Part shown: positions 42,946 to 51,073 of the stretch, piece by piece
Numbering within the stretch: the first letter of the stretch is position 1
Layout of the letters: the number at the start of each line of letters is the position of its first letter
Origin: JACPLA01 sp964602055
GTDB taxonomy: Bacteria > Bacteroidota > Ignavibacteria > UBA10030
Reading direction: 5' to 3'
Assembly (NCBI GenBank): GCA_964602055.1
Contig: CAZRPU010000005.1
Location: 1 to 64,000, forward strand
DNA: 64,000 nt
Notes under the pieces: model-generated
Databases searched by the model: none
The model's input: the letters and a program-made list of their open reading frames with translations, nothing else
What the model was told of the DNA's origin: nothing
Translations under genes and position numbers: made by a program

Positions 42946-44148
42946 TCAGATGCTGAGGATGGGAATGACGTGTTCCTGCGACGGGAGGCCTGTGATGATC
43001 ACTTCGTTCCCGGGTGAAATATAGACGTCTATTTCACTTCTCACCCCGAATTTCCCGGGAAAATAGATGCCGGGTTCGACGGAAAACGAAGTATGGGGAA
43101 TAATTTTTCGCTCATCCCTGGTTTCAAGATTGTCAATGTTGGCGCCGTTGCCGTGGATGACTTCCCCGATCGAGTGGCCTGTCCTGTGGATGAAATACTC
43201 GCCGTACCCCTTTTCCACTATGTACTTTCGCGCTGCATCGTCGACCTCGAACCCCCGTATTGTTTTTCCCTTCTCAAACGCATTCCTCACCGCGGCGACA
43301 GCAGCGTCCCTTCCTCCTTTGACCGCTTGAAAGACCTTCTCGACTTCTTCCGGCACGGTCTTGCCGATAACCCCCGTCCATGTGATGTCTGCATAGACCG
43401 AGCGATCCTTCTTTTTCTTCGCCCAGAGGTCGATCAGGACGAAATCCCCTTCGCGGAGATCCGTGTGGATGTCCTTCGTCGGCTCATAGTGGGGATTTGC
43501 GCTGTTCGCGTTCACCGAACAGTTCGGGGCCTCTTCCGACCAGATGCCCCGGCGGGCAAACTCGGCCAGCATGAACTGTTGGACATCGTATTCGTGGATT
43601 CTCTTCTTTGCCGCAATGCTCTCCCGTATGAACCCGAACGTCACATCCACGATGGCTCTCAGGTGGTTTGCCGTTTCGAAATTGTCGCGCGCCTGTTCCT
43701 CGGTCCAGCACGCCTCGAAGCGCTGCACGAGGTTAGCGGAGGAAACAACTTCGACACCGGCGCTCCGCACCAATTCCACCGTGCCGCCGTCCACATTCGA
43801 GACGTACGGGATCGCGTTCCGCGGGGAATACTCCATGGCAACCCGCCCGAAGCCCTGCAGCATGCTTTTCACCCCTTCCTCCAGCGAGCGCCAGCTGACG
43901 TATTGGCTCTTGCTGCCGGGAACGGAATCGAGGTTCCCCTCTTCGATCCCGTGCACAAGCTTTTTGGGCTCCCCTTTCGCCGGGATGAAATAGAAATACC
44001 TGCGCGTTTGCATGATATGCGGCGGCAGATCGAGGATCCGCGTTGCAAACACATTCGACCCTCTGAAATTATAGAAAAGCCACCCGTCAATGCCTTCTTC
44101 CTTCAGGGCTTGTTGAATGGCTTGTACCGTTTTCTCCGTCAATGGCAT
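42946..44148 (-). CDS. M24 family metallopeptidase (Xaa-Pro aminopeptidase-like)
   Basis: A 400-residue peptidase. The ATG at 44148 has AAAGGA upstream; the longer in-frame form runs into the neighbouring terminator. The N-terminal creatinase-like domain (IDGWLFYNFRGSNVFATRIL) is followed by the pita-bread domain with all five metal ligands visible: the two Asp of LIDLWAKKKKDRSVYADI, His in RTGHSIGEVIHG, and the two Glu of SFSVEPGIYFPG and VRSEIDVYI. It probably trims Xaa-Pro dipeptides or N-termini in the cytoplasm. It has its own promoter and is not part of the neighbouring radical SAM operon. Confidence 0.92.
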   Translation of the reverse strand: MPLTEKTVQAIQQALKEEGIDGWLFYNFRGSNVFATRILDLPPHIMQTRRYFYFIPAKGEPKKLVHGIEEGNLDSVPGSKSQYVSWRSLEEGVKSMLQGFGRVAMEYSPRNAIPYVSNVDGGTVELVRSAGVEVVSSANLVQRFEACWTEEQARDNFETANHLRAIVDVTFGFIRESIAAKKRIHEYDVQQFMLAEFARRGIWSEEAPNCSVNANSANPHYEPTKDIHTDLREGDFVLIDLWAKKKKDRSVYADITWTGVIGKTVPEEVEKVFQAVKGGRDAAVAAVRNAFEKGKTIRGFEVDDAARKYIVEKGYGEYFIHRTGHSIGEVIHGNGANIDNLETRDERKIIPHTSFSVEPGIYFPGKFGVRSEIDVYISPGNEVIITGLPSQEHVIPILSI

Positions 44149-44177
44149 GGTTCGTCCTTTGTTGTTCGTTTCGCCGC

Positions 44178-44205
44178 AAGTGTACTCAAATCTCCCCGAA
44201 AAACA
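44178..44205 (-). promoter_or_regulatory. Candidate promoter of the M24 peptidase gene
   Basis: Minus-strand TTGTTT (44200-44205), a 16-base spacer and TACACT (44178-44183). The -35 lies in the T-tract of the preceding terminator, a compact arrangement. Confidence 0.45.
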
Positions 44206-44228
44206 AAAGCCCGACGGCGGGTCGGGCT
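44200..44228 (-). terminator. Intrinsic terminator of the kamA operon
   Basis: A perfect 9-bp stem (AAGCCCGAC at 44206-44214 and GTCGGGCTT at 44220-44228, 5-base loop) followed on the minus strand by TTTTGTTTTT. It lies 26 bases past the kamA stop. Confidence 0.85.
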
Positions 44229-44253
44229 TGGTAGAACACACATCACTCGGTAC

Positions 44254-45417
44254 TTACTTCCCGAGAGCCACTTCCACAGGAACTTCCTCCGGTTCCGCAT
44301 CCCTCTTCACGTGCGCCTTCCTTCTCCTGCGATATCGTGTTTCGATCGTGGATTGCTTTGAAATGTTTTCTTCCTGTTCACCCACGTCCGGATACGTAAA
44401 GATCTCGTACTTGAAATTCCGGAGGATGATATCTTTGCCGTTCCTTCCCAGGACATATTGAGGCAGAATGGGAATCTTTCCGCCTCCTCCCGGCGCGTCG
44501 ATAACGTAGTACGGCACGGCCAGCCCGGAGGTATGCCCGCGGAGTTTGTCCATAATCTCCAGCCCCTTACTCACCGGCGTCCTGAAGTGGTTTGTCCCCT
44601 TCGTGAGGTCGGCCTGGTAGATATAGTACGGCCGGACCCGCATCTTGAGGAGCTTGCGGTGCAGCTCCAGCATCACTTCCGCATTGTCATTGACGCCCTT
44701 CATGAGAACCGCCTGGTTGCCGACGGGACATCCTGCGTCTGCGAGCATGGCGCAGGCCTTTTCCGCCTCGGGGGTGCATTCCCAGGGATGGTTGAAATGC
44801 GTGTTCACATAGATGGGATGATACTTCTTGATCATCTTGCACAGTTTCGGTGTAATGCGCTGAGGCAGGACGCACGGCATTTTCGTCCCCAGCCGGATGA
44901 TTTCAACATGGGGAATCGCCCTCAACCCGGCGAGAATCCGTTCGAGGACAAAGTCGGTCACCATGAGAGGATCGCCCCCCGAGAGTACAACGTCGCGGAC
45001 TTCCGGATGGGCGGCGATGTAGTCCAGCCCGTCCTGAATCCATTTGGAATTGATCTTGCTTGAATCGCTGACCTTTCGCTTTCTCGTACAGAACCGGCAG
45101 TACATGGAACATTGGCTTGTGACGAGAAACAGCACACGGTCCGGATAGCGGTGGGTGATGCTTGGGACAGGACTGTCGGATTCCTCGTTGAGGGGATCCT
45201 CCGGGGCGTTGTCGTCCTCGAGCTCCACCTTGTCCGGAATGCACTGCAGCCAGATGGGATCGCCGGGATAGCGGATCAGGCTGAGGTAGTACGGGTTGAC
45301 GCGGATGTGAAACAGCTTGTTCAGGCGTTCGGCCAGCTCCGCATCGAATCCAAAACGGTCGATCAGGTCCTTGCCGCTATCAACGCTTTGACGAAGCATT
45401 TCTTGCCACAGTTCCAT
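44254..45417 (-). CDS. Radical SAM lysine 2,3-aminomutase family enzyme (KamA-type)
   Basis: A 387-residue PLP- and SAM-dependent aminomutase, predicted to convert L-lysine to L-beta-lysine. The radical SAM cysteines are C103, C107 and C110 (QCSMYCRFC). The PLP lysine is K314 in APGGGGK. The two aspartates that hold the substrate amino group in clostridial lysine aminomutase are both kept: D270 in YQADLTKG and D307 in VIDAPG. That argues for lysine rather than glutamate. The C-terminus is shorter than in classical KamA and ends in a basic then Glu-rich tail. The ATG at 45417 is chosen over a TTG at 45429 that sits on the ribosome site. It is the last gene of a four-gene operon. Confidence 0.9.
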   Translation of the reverse strand: MELWQEMLRQSVDSGKDLIDRFGFDAELAERLNKLFHIRVNPYYLSLIRYPGDPIWLQCIPDKVELEDDNAPEDPLNEESDSPVPSITHRYPDRVLFLVTSQCSMYCRFCTRKRKVSDSSKINSKWIQDGLDYIAAHPEVRDVVLSGGDPLMVTDFVLERILAGLRAIPHVEIIRLGTKMPCVLPQRITPKLCKMIKKYHPIYVNTHFNHPWECTPEAEKACAMLADAGCPVGNQAVLMKGVNDNAEVMLELHRKLLKMRVRPYYIYQADLTKGTNHFRTPVSKGLEIMDKLRGHTSGLAVPYYVIDAPGGGGKIPILPQYVLGRNGKDIILRNFKYEIFTYPDVGEQEENISKQSTIETRYRRRRKAHVKRDAEPEEVPVEVALGK

Positions 45418-45425
45418 ACAGTGAA

Positions 45426-45908
45426 TCAAGCCTCCGAAAGTTGTTTTGTATAAATCACGAGGTCGTCGCCGGATGAGTAGTAATCCCTGATCCGCGCTTC
45501 CTCGGCGTAGCCGTGCTTCAGATAAAACGCCCGCGTGCGGTCATAGCTCGACTGCGATGATGTCTCGGCAATGATTTTTCTGCCGCTCCTCGAGCGCACA
45601 AACATTTCACAATGATCCAACAGCTCCCCCGCAGCGCCGCGTCCGTACCATGCCGGGTCGATCGCGATCCAGTACAAATCATACGACGTCGAAGTCATCG
45701 GCGTCGGACCGACGCAATAGTATCCTTTCACAGAACCGCCCTCATCGACGGCGGTGAACATGATATAGTCCAGTTGATGAGGCTCCTCCACGACGATTTC
45801 CATCAGTTCAATCGCTACAACAATCTCTTCATTCCTGAACACGCGTGTTGCGAGAAGAATCTCTTTCAGCAACGGTATGTCTTCCTTGACAAAAGGCCGA
45901 ACGGCCAT
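45426..45908 (-). CDS. GNAT family N-acetyltransferase in the kamA operon
   Basis: A 160-residue acyl-CoA-dependent acetyltransferase. It has the N-terminal strand (AVRPFVKEDIPLLKEIL), the central YDLYWIAIDPAWYGRGAAGELLDHCE with the pyrophosphate-binding loop, and C-terminal RTRAFYLKHGYAEEARIRDYY. It is much shorter than the roughly 270-residue beta-lysine acetyltransferase AblB, so that assignment is not made. It lies between the ATP-grasp genes and kamA, eight bases after one and nine before the other. A role in acylating an amine on the pathway product or intermediate is likely (inference). Confidence 0.87.
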   Translation of the reverse strand: MAVRPFVKEDIPLLKEILLATRVFRNEEIVVAIELMEIVVEEPHQLDYIMFTAVDEGGSVKGYYCVGPTPMTSTSYDLYWIAIDPAWYGRGAAGELLDHCEMFVRSRSGRKIIAETSSQSSYDRTRAFYLKHGYAEEARIRDYYSSGDDLVIYTKQLSEA

Positions 45909-45916
45909 AGAAAACG

Positions 45917-47011
45917 CTACGGCATCCTTTCCAGTGCATACTCGACAATTTTTGCAATCGTATCCTCGAAGGACAAACCGTAGGCCCGCGCCGAACGAGC
46001 GAAGCCCGCATCATCGGACAAATCGGGATTCGGATTCACTTCGAGAACATACGGGACGTTGTTCTTGTCGAGCCGTATGTCGACGCGGCCATAATCCCTC
46101 AATCCCATCACACGGTAGCACTTCAGCGCGATCTCCTTCAGCTTTTTCTCAAGGTCCGCCGAGAGCGGAGCGGGACACACCCCCACCGTTCCCGTGTATT
46201 CGATCGTTCCCTGCATCCATTTTGCGTTATACGTGACAATCTTCGGATAGTCGGCAGGCAAGCCTGAGAAGTCAATCTCGGAGATGGGGAAGACAATCGG
46301 CCGCTTGTTCCCGATGACGGCAACGTTCAGCTCGCGTCCCTGGATATATTCCTCGACGAGCGCCGGCTGATCGTAGTCGTTGAAGATCACGCGGGCGCGT
46401 TTCCGCAGTGCTGCAAAGTCTTCCACGATGGAGCCGTTCTCGATTCCCGTGCTTGCGTCTTCCCTCGACGGCTTGACAATGAGAGGATACTTCAGACTCA
46501 GGCTCTCTTCCTGAAGCTCGCCGATATTCTTCACGATCAGGAAACGGGGCGTCCTGATGCCGTGCGCCGTGAGGATCTCCTTCGTTCTGACCTTGTTCAG
46601 GCAGGATCCCAGCACAAACGCGGGCGCACCGGTATAGGGCACACCAAGGAGCTCATACAGCCCGGCAACATGCATTTCATGCGTTGATTCGTTGCCGATC
46701 GATTCACACAGGTTGAAAATAATGTCGGGCTGCTTCTGTTTGACAAAATCCAGAAGGCGCTGAACATCGCCGTTCATATTAAAGAGCGTCGCCTTGTAAC
46801 CGGCCAGTTGCAGGGCTTTTTGAACATGTTCACGTTCCTCAAGGACCCCAACTTCCGACATGTCGATTTCAGCCCGATTCACGGCTGCCAGGACCTCTGC
46901 CTTTGTGGCAAGCTGTTGAATCTGGCCGTTTTCGGATATGTACTTTCGGCCCGATTCTGTGATGAGCGTCGGTTCATTGAATATAACGACTACGTGTATC
47001 TTCTTCGGCAT
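45917..47011 (-). CDS. ATP-grasp ligase, D-Ala-D-Ala ligase-like (kamA operon, second copy)
   Basis: A 364-residue ATP-grasp enzyme. The N-terminal domain (IHVVVIFNEPTLI, IIFNLCESIGNES) is followed by LLGVPYTGAP, the ATP-binding YPLIVKPSREDASTGIE, the adenine-side ALVEEYIQGRELNVAV, and the metal-binding DYGRVDIRLDKNNVPYVLEVNPNPDL. GGGAG precedes the ATG. It is clearly paralogous to the next gene upstream (shared PYTG, PALVE, RDxGRVD, EVNP/EINP blocks). Such enzymes form amide bonds through an acyl phosphate. D-Ala-D-Ala ligase itself is unlikely, given two divergent copies beside an aminomutase. Confidence 0.88.
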   Translation of the reverse strand: MPKKIHVVVIFNEPTLITESGRKYISENGQIQQLATKAEVLAAVNRAEIDMSEVGVLEEREHVQKALQLAGYKATLFNMNGDVQRLLDFVKQKQPDIIFNLCESIGNESTHEMHVAGLYELLGVPYTGAPAFVLGSCLNKVRTKEILTAHGIRTPRFLIVKNIGELQEESLSLKYPLIVKPSREDASTGIENGSIVEDFAALRKRARVIFNDYDQPALVEEYIQGRELNVAVIGNKRPIVFPISEIDFSGLPADYPKIVTYNAKWMQGTIEYTGTVGVCPAPLSADLEKKLKEIALKCYRVMGLRDYGRVDIRLDKNNVPYVLEVNPNPDLSDDAGFARSARAYGLSFEDTIAKIVEYALERMP

Positions 47012-47058
47012 CAGAACTCCCTTAAAAGGTGTTCGCTAAATTCCCATCATGGAAGAGA

Positions 47059-48144
47059 TTAGGTGAGGCCAAGCCGCAGAATTGCGGCATCGAGGACGGC
47101 GTTGATCATTCCGTTATAGGAAATCCCCGCGGCTCGCGCGGCCTGAGGAAAACAGGAGTGCTCGTCGGGATTCGGCAAGATCCCCGGCAGAGGATTGATT
47201 TCGATAATATGCGGCCTGCCCTTTTCGTCCAGCCTCACATCGACACGGCCCCAATCGCGGCATCCGAGAACCCGGTACGCCTTTTTGCATATGGAGACGA
47301 TTTCTTCCTGCAGCCCGGCTCCTATCTGCGCGGGACAGCGATGAACGTCAAGGGGATTATCGAGCTGATCGAGGATCCACTTCGCTTCGTACGAATAAAC
47401 AGGATTCATGTCGGATGGGAGGGCTTCGAGGCGAATTTCTACGATGGGAAGAGCGCTCACGTCCTCCCCGTTGCCCAGGAGCGCCACGGTGAATTCGCGG
47501 CCCGGAAGAAATTGTTCCACGAGCGCCGGCTGTTCATACTCCAGGAGGATTTTTTCCGCTTCCTTCCTGAGTTCGGCCGGATTCCGCACGACCGAGGTAT
47601 TGTAGATGCCCTTGCTCGATCCCTCATGCAGAGGTTTGACGATCGACGGGAACGATGTTTGAACGCCGGGGATTTCCCCAGGGGACCGTACGACTTGAAA
47701 CGGAGGATTGGGAATGCGATAGTGGGAGAGAATTTCTTTTGCCCGGGACTTATCGAGGCAGATCCCGAGAGTGATGGGATCAGAACCGGTGTAGGGAATC
47801 CCGAGCATCTCCAGCATTGCCGGGATTTGTGCTTCCCGGGATGCTCCTCGGAGGCCTTCAGCAATATTAAAGACGATCTCGGGTTGAATGGCCCGGAGTC
47901 GTTGAAAGGCTTCCTCGTTTGCTTCAATCAGAGTGACGCGATGACGTTCTTCGAGCGCCGTTCGCACGGCATCGATGGTCTCTTGCGTATCCCACTCTGC
48001 ATATGTGTCAGTTTTTGTCGCTTCGCTCTTCACTGACGTGACAACCATGGGTTGGTTGCCGCCGTCGTTCATCATACTGCTTCCCTCGCCATCAATCTCC
48101 TCTTCAACCTCCCGTTTCACATTAAAGACGAGAGCGACATGCAT
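47059..48144 (-). CDS. ATP-grasp ligase, D-Ala-D-Ala ligase-like (kamA operon, first copy)
   Basis: A 361-residue ATP-grasp enzyme and first gene of the four-gene operon. I take the ATG at 48144 (MHVALVFNVKREVEEE); a TTG at 48207 would extend it, but that part is not protein-like. Blocks are IVFNIAEGLRGASREAQIPAMLEMLGIPYTGSDP, FPSIVKPLHEGSSKGIY, PALVEQFLPGREFTVALLG, CRDWGRVDVRLDEKGRPHIIEINPLPGILPNP. The FNIAEG and REAQIPA segments are those of the D-alanine-D-alanine ligase-related family found beside KamA genes. It probably ligates one partner of the unknown product. The gap to the second copy is 47 bases. Confidence 0.88.
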   Translation of the reverse strand: MHVALVFNVKREVEEEIDGEGSSMMNDGGNQPMVVTSVKSEATKTDTYAEWDTQETIDAVRTALEERHRVTLIEANEEAFQRLRAIQPEIVFNIAEGLRGASREAQIPAMLEMLGIPYTGSDPITLGICLDKSRAKEILSHYRIPNPPFQVVRSPGEIPGVQTSFPSIVKPLHEGSSKGIYNTSVVRNPAELRKEAEKILLEYEQPALVEQFLPGREFTVALLGNGEDVSALPIVEIRLEALPSDMNPVYSYEAKWILDQLDNPLDVHRCPAQIGAGLQEEIVSICKKAYRVLGCRDWGRVDVRLDEKGRPHIIEINPLPGILPNPDEHSCFPQAARAAGISYNGMINAVLDAAILRLGLT

Positions 48145-48211
48145 TTGCCGTAGCAAGCAGTTAACTGAACCTTTCGTTTGTGGAAAGTAGCTGCCTTCTT
48201 GATTCAATGAA

Positions 48212-48224
48212 CAAGTACAACTTG
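48212..48224. promoter_or_regulatory. Inverted repeat over the predicted start of the ATP-grasp/kamA transcript
   Basis: CAAGT-ACA-ACTTG, a perfect 5-bp inverted repeat with partly matching flanks, centred where transcription from the promoter at 48230-48257 should start. It could be an operator. No regulator gene is adjacent. Confidence 0.4.
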
Positions 48225-48229
48225 CTACA

Positions 48230-48257
48230 AATATAACGTTTTACAGTTTCTTGTCAA
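48230..48257 (-). promoter_or_regulatory. Promoter of the ATP-grasp/GNAT/kamA operon
   Basis: Minus-strand TTGACA (48252-48257), a 16-base spacer and TATATT (48230-48235). It also fits the Bacteroidetes form exactly: TTG-N19-TATATTTG. The predicted leader before the ATG at 48144 is about 78 bases. Confidence 0.72.
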
Positions 48258-48288
48258 GAAAAATCGTCACGCGCGGCCCGCGCGTGAC
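48250..48288 (-). terminator. Intrinsic terminator after the zinc-ribbon gene
   Basis: An 11-base inverted repeat around one central base (GTCACGCGCGG at 48266-48276, CCGCGCGTGAC at 48278-48288), followed on the minus strand by GATTTTTCTTG. It ends the eamA/recG/zinc-ribbon unit and touches the next promoter. Confidence 0.8.
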
Positions 48289-48394
48289 CTCCGCGTACTT
48301 GACTTTGAGTGAGGAGGAGATGAGGCGAATCGATGAACGATGAGGTGAGATGACTTCCGCGCGCCGATGACTGCGCGCAACCGGCCGAACGTCG

Positions 48395-48868
48395 TCAACC
48401 GAACTTCATTCCGCACTTCGGACACTCGGCTGCATCCGCAGCTACCCTCGTCCCGCAGTTCTCGCAATAGAACTTGTCGTTCAAAACATCATCCGCCGGA
48501 AGGTTTTCCTCATGGACGGCAGGATGATCATCTCCCGTGGAGGAAGAAGAGGCGGATGAGCGGGAAAAAAAGGTTCGAAGAGCGAAAACGAGGGAGAGGA
48601 GTGCTATGATGAAACCTTGGATGGACTCCCTTTCGATCGCCACGTACAGAAAGTAGCCGCCAACAAGTATGGCCAGGAGAATGGGAACCATTTTTGTTCG
48701 GTCCCGGATTTCTGAAGCGCCAACCTGAGAGGAGCGAAAGAGATTTGTAAAATTTTCAAACCAACTTTCTTTTGTTACTTCTCCGCAATGAGGGCAAAAA
48801 GAGGCTACAGCAAGCCGTTTTTGTCCGCATCGTGAACACGTTACTTCTTTATAGAGGTCCTCTGCCAT
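48395..48868 (-). CDS. Membrane protein with zinc ribbons at both ends
   Basis: A 157-residue protein of unknown function. An N-terminal zinc ribbon (CSRCGQKRLAVASFCPHCG, four Cys) is followed by two hydrophobic helices (about residues 56-72 and 78-95) and a Ser/Asp-rich linker. A C-terminal zinc ribbon (CENCGTRVAADAAECPKCG) ends the protein. Both ribbons should face the cytoplasm. It starts five bases after recG ends, so it is co-transcribed. Confidence 0.85.
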   Translation of the reverse strand: MAEDLYKEVTCSRCGQKRLAVASFCPHCGEVTKESWFENFTNLFRSSQVGASEIRDRTKMVPILLAILVGGYFLYVAIERESIQGFIIALLSLVFALRTFFSRSSASSSSTGDDHPAVHEENLPADDVLNDKFYCENCGTRVAADAAECPKCGMKFG

Positions 48869-48873
48869 CGATC

Positions 48874-51063
48874 CTATCCTATCGTACCGAGCATTGAAGG
48901 TTCTTTCGAGGATTTGAGCAACCGTTCCCTCAGGATCGCGTGTTCCGGGAGCCGGAGCCCGGGATCTTCCTCGATGAGCCGAAACGCTTCCTCCCGCGCC
49001 ATCCTGAGAATCTCCCCATCTTCAACGATGTTGGCGATCCGGAATTCCGGCACGCCGCTTTGCCGGGTACCAAGAAGCTCACCCGGTCCCCTGAGCCGTA
49101 AATCCACCTCCGCGATCTTGAAGCCGTCGAGAGTCTCCACCATCGTGTCCAGCCTCGTCTTCGCGTTTTCCTTTTCCCTTTGCTTCTGTGTGAGGTCCAT
49201 GGTACGCCGGGAGTCAAACCAGCCGTAATCGGCAATGAGGATGCAATACGACTGATCGGCTCCCCTGCCCACGCGTCCCCTGAGCTGATGAAGCTGGGAA
49301 AGCCCGAACCGCTCGGCGTTCTCGATGATCATGACACTGGCGTTCGGGATGTCAATTCCCACCTCAATGACCGTCGTTGCCACCAGGACCTGAATTGCCC
49401 CGGCCTTGAATTGCCGCATGGTCTCTTCCTTTTCTTCCGTCTTCATTCTTCCATGGAGCAGTCCCAGGGAGATGTCCGGAAACACCTCCTTCCTGAGCCG
49501 CTCGAATTCGGCCGTCGCTGCTTTGAGGTCGACTTTTTCCGATTCTTCCACGAGCGGGAACACGATATACGCCTGCCGGCCGCTCTGAACTTCCTGCCGC
49601 ACAAACGAGAACACCTTTTCCTTCTGATCCTCCATCCGCACCGCAGTCCTGATCGGCTTCCGGTGCGACGGCATCTCGTCGATGGTTGAGACATCGAGGT
49701 CGCCGTAGACCGTCATGGCGAGCGTCCGGGGAATCGGTGTCGCGGTCATCACAAGAACGTCCGGGTTGCTTCCTTTCCTGCGCAGGTCTGCCCTCTGGAC
49801 AACGCCGAACCGATGCTGTTCGTCGATCACCACCAAACCGAGCCGGGCAAACCCGACGTTCTCTTCGATCAGGGCGTGCGTGCCCACGACGATGGAAGCC
49901 CGGCCGCTCCTGATATCTTCCAGGATTTCCTCCCTCAGCTTCTTGCGCTGACCTCCGATGAGCAGGCGTACCGAAACTGCCATTCCGTCAAGGAACGACT
50001 TGAGCGTGCGAACATGCTGCTCGGCAAGGATTTCCGTAGGCGCCATGAATGCCACCTGGTAACCGTTGTCCACGGCTACAAGCATTGCCATCAGCGCAAC
50101 GATGGTTTTTCCGCTTCCCACATCCCCTTGGAGCAGGCGATTCATCGGCCGGGAAGCATGCATATCGCCGGCGATTTCCCGCGTGACCTTTTTTTGCGCC
50201 TCCGTCAGGGTAAAGGGGAGTGACGTCACAAGCTGTCTTGCCAAAGCGCTCTCCACGGTGAACGAAATCCCCTGAACTGCCTGATTCTCTCTTCTCCTCC
50301 GAGCCATCATAAGCTCCCAGGAGAAGAGCTCATCGAACTTCAGCCTTTGGCGAGCCCGGTCAAGCTCAGCCCGGCCCCGCGGAAAATGCACGGAGGAGAG
50401 GGCCTCCCGCAGGGGGGCAAGGTCCCGGGCGTTCTGGATTTTGGAGGGGAGGGGATCGCGGATTTCTCCGGCGTAACTCTGCACAACGGTGCGGAGGATT
50501 CGCCGGAATCCTCTGCTGTCGAGTCCGACCCTCCCCAATTCTCCGGTTGAGGCGTACTTCGGAATGATGGCGCCGGTATTCAGCATTTTTCCCCAATCCG
50601 GCTCATCCTCCTCGAGTGCTCCCCTCAGCCGGTCGAACTCGGGATGGACAAACTGCGGACGCCCCATCTTGTCGAGCGTCGGCACGGCCGAGACCGCCAG
50701 CATTTCCCCCGTCTCAAAGGCGTCTTTGTACCATTTGATCCCCTCGAACCAGACGCACTGGACAAACCCGGTGTCATCACGGATGGTAAGAAAAAAAATC
50801 ACCCGGTTGGACCTTTTGGACCGTCGCGCTTCGATACGAAAGACCTCTCCGATGACCGTGACCTCTTCCCTTTTTGGCACCGCTTGCCTGAGGTGTGCGA
50901 TCGCCACAATCGTACTGCGGTCGAGATAACCCCTCGGGAAGTTGTAGAGCAGATCTTCAACCGAAGCCAGGCCAAGGGCCGCGAGGGCAGCTGAGCGCTT
51001 GGGGCCGATACCCTTGACATACTGAAGCGGTAACTGATCGAGCGATTGCGTTTGAGGCCGCAT
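48874..51063 (-). CDS. recG: ATP-dependent DNA helicase RecG
   Basis: A 729-residue branched-DNA helicase that rescues stalled replication forks. The ATG at 51063 follows an in-frame GTG. It has an N-terminal helix-hairpin-helix (YVKGIGPKRSAALAALGL), a wedge OB fold (EVTVIGEVFRIEARRSKRSNRVIFFLTIRDDTGFVQC), Walker A RLLQGDVGSGKTIVA, DEQH box LVVIDEQHRFG, motif III MTATPIPRT, and motifs V/VI (VEVGIDIPNASVMIIENAERFGLSQLHQLRGRVGRG). It is complete. It is followed by the zinc-ribbon gene and preceded by a UPF0173 hydrolase gene. Confidence 0.97.
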   Translation of the reverse strand: MRPQTQSLDQLPLQYVKGIGPKRSAALAALGLASVEDLLYNFPRGYLDRSTIVAIAHLRQAVPKREEVTVIGEVFRIEARRSKRSNRVIFFLTIRDDTGFVQCVWFEGIKWYKDAFETGEMLAVSAVPTLDKMGRPQFVHPEFDRLRGALEEDEPDWGKMLNTGAIIPKYASTGELGRVGLDSRGFRRILRTVVQSYAGEIRDPLPSKIQNARDLAPLREALSSVHFPRGRAELDRARQRLKFDELFSWELMMARRRRENQAVQGISFTVESALARQLVTSLPFTLTEAQKKVTREIAGDMHASRPMNRLLQGDVGSGKTIVALMAMLVAVDNGYQVAFMAPTEILAEQHVRTLKSFLDGMAVSVRLLIGGQRKKLREEILEDIRSGRASIVVGTHALIEENVGFARLGLVVIDEQHRFGVVQRADLRRKGSNPDVLVMTATPIPRTLAMTVYGDLDVSTIDEMPSHRKPIRTAVRMEDQKEKVFSFVRQEVQSGRQAYIVFPLVEESEKVDLKAATAEFERLRKEVFPDISLGLLHGRMKTEEKEETMRQFKAGAIQVLVATTVIEVGIDIPNASVMIIENAERFGLSQLHQLRGRVGRGADQSYCILIADYGWFDSRRTMDLTQKQREKENAKTRLDTMVETLDGFKIAEVDLRLRGPGELLGTRQSGVPEFRIANIVEDGEILRMAREEAFRLIEEDPGLRLPEHAILRERLLKSSKEPSMLGTIG

Positions 51064-51073
51064 CACGAAGTTC

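Noticed and set aside
43093..44361. Open frame of 422 codons on the plus strand opposite the M24 peptidase
   Set aside because: It runs through the terminator hairpin at 44200-44228 and is the complement of conserved peptidase motifs.
44254..45417. Assignment as EpmB, the EF-P lysine aminomutase
   Set aside because: No EpmA-like lysyl-tRNA synthetase paralogue or EF-P gene is nearby, and the operon partners are ATP-grasp and GNAT enzymes. It remains a weak alternative.
45426..45908. Assignment as AblB, beta-lysine N6-acetyltransferase
   Set aside because: At 160 residues it is much shorter than AblB and shows only general GNAT motifs.
47059..48207. Longer form of the first ATP-grasp gene from a TTG at 48207
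   Set aside because: The added 21 residues are not conserved-looking, there is no ribosome site, and the start would lie only about 15 bases after the predicted transcription start.
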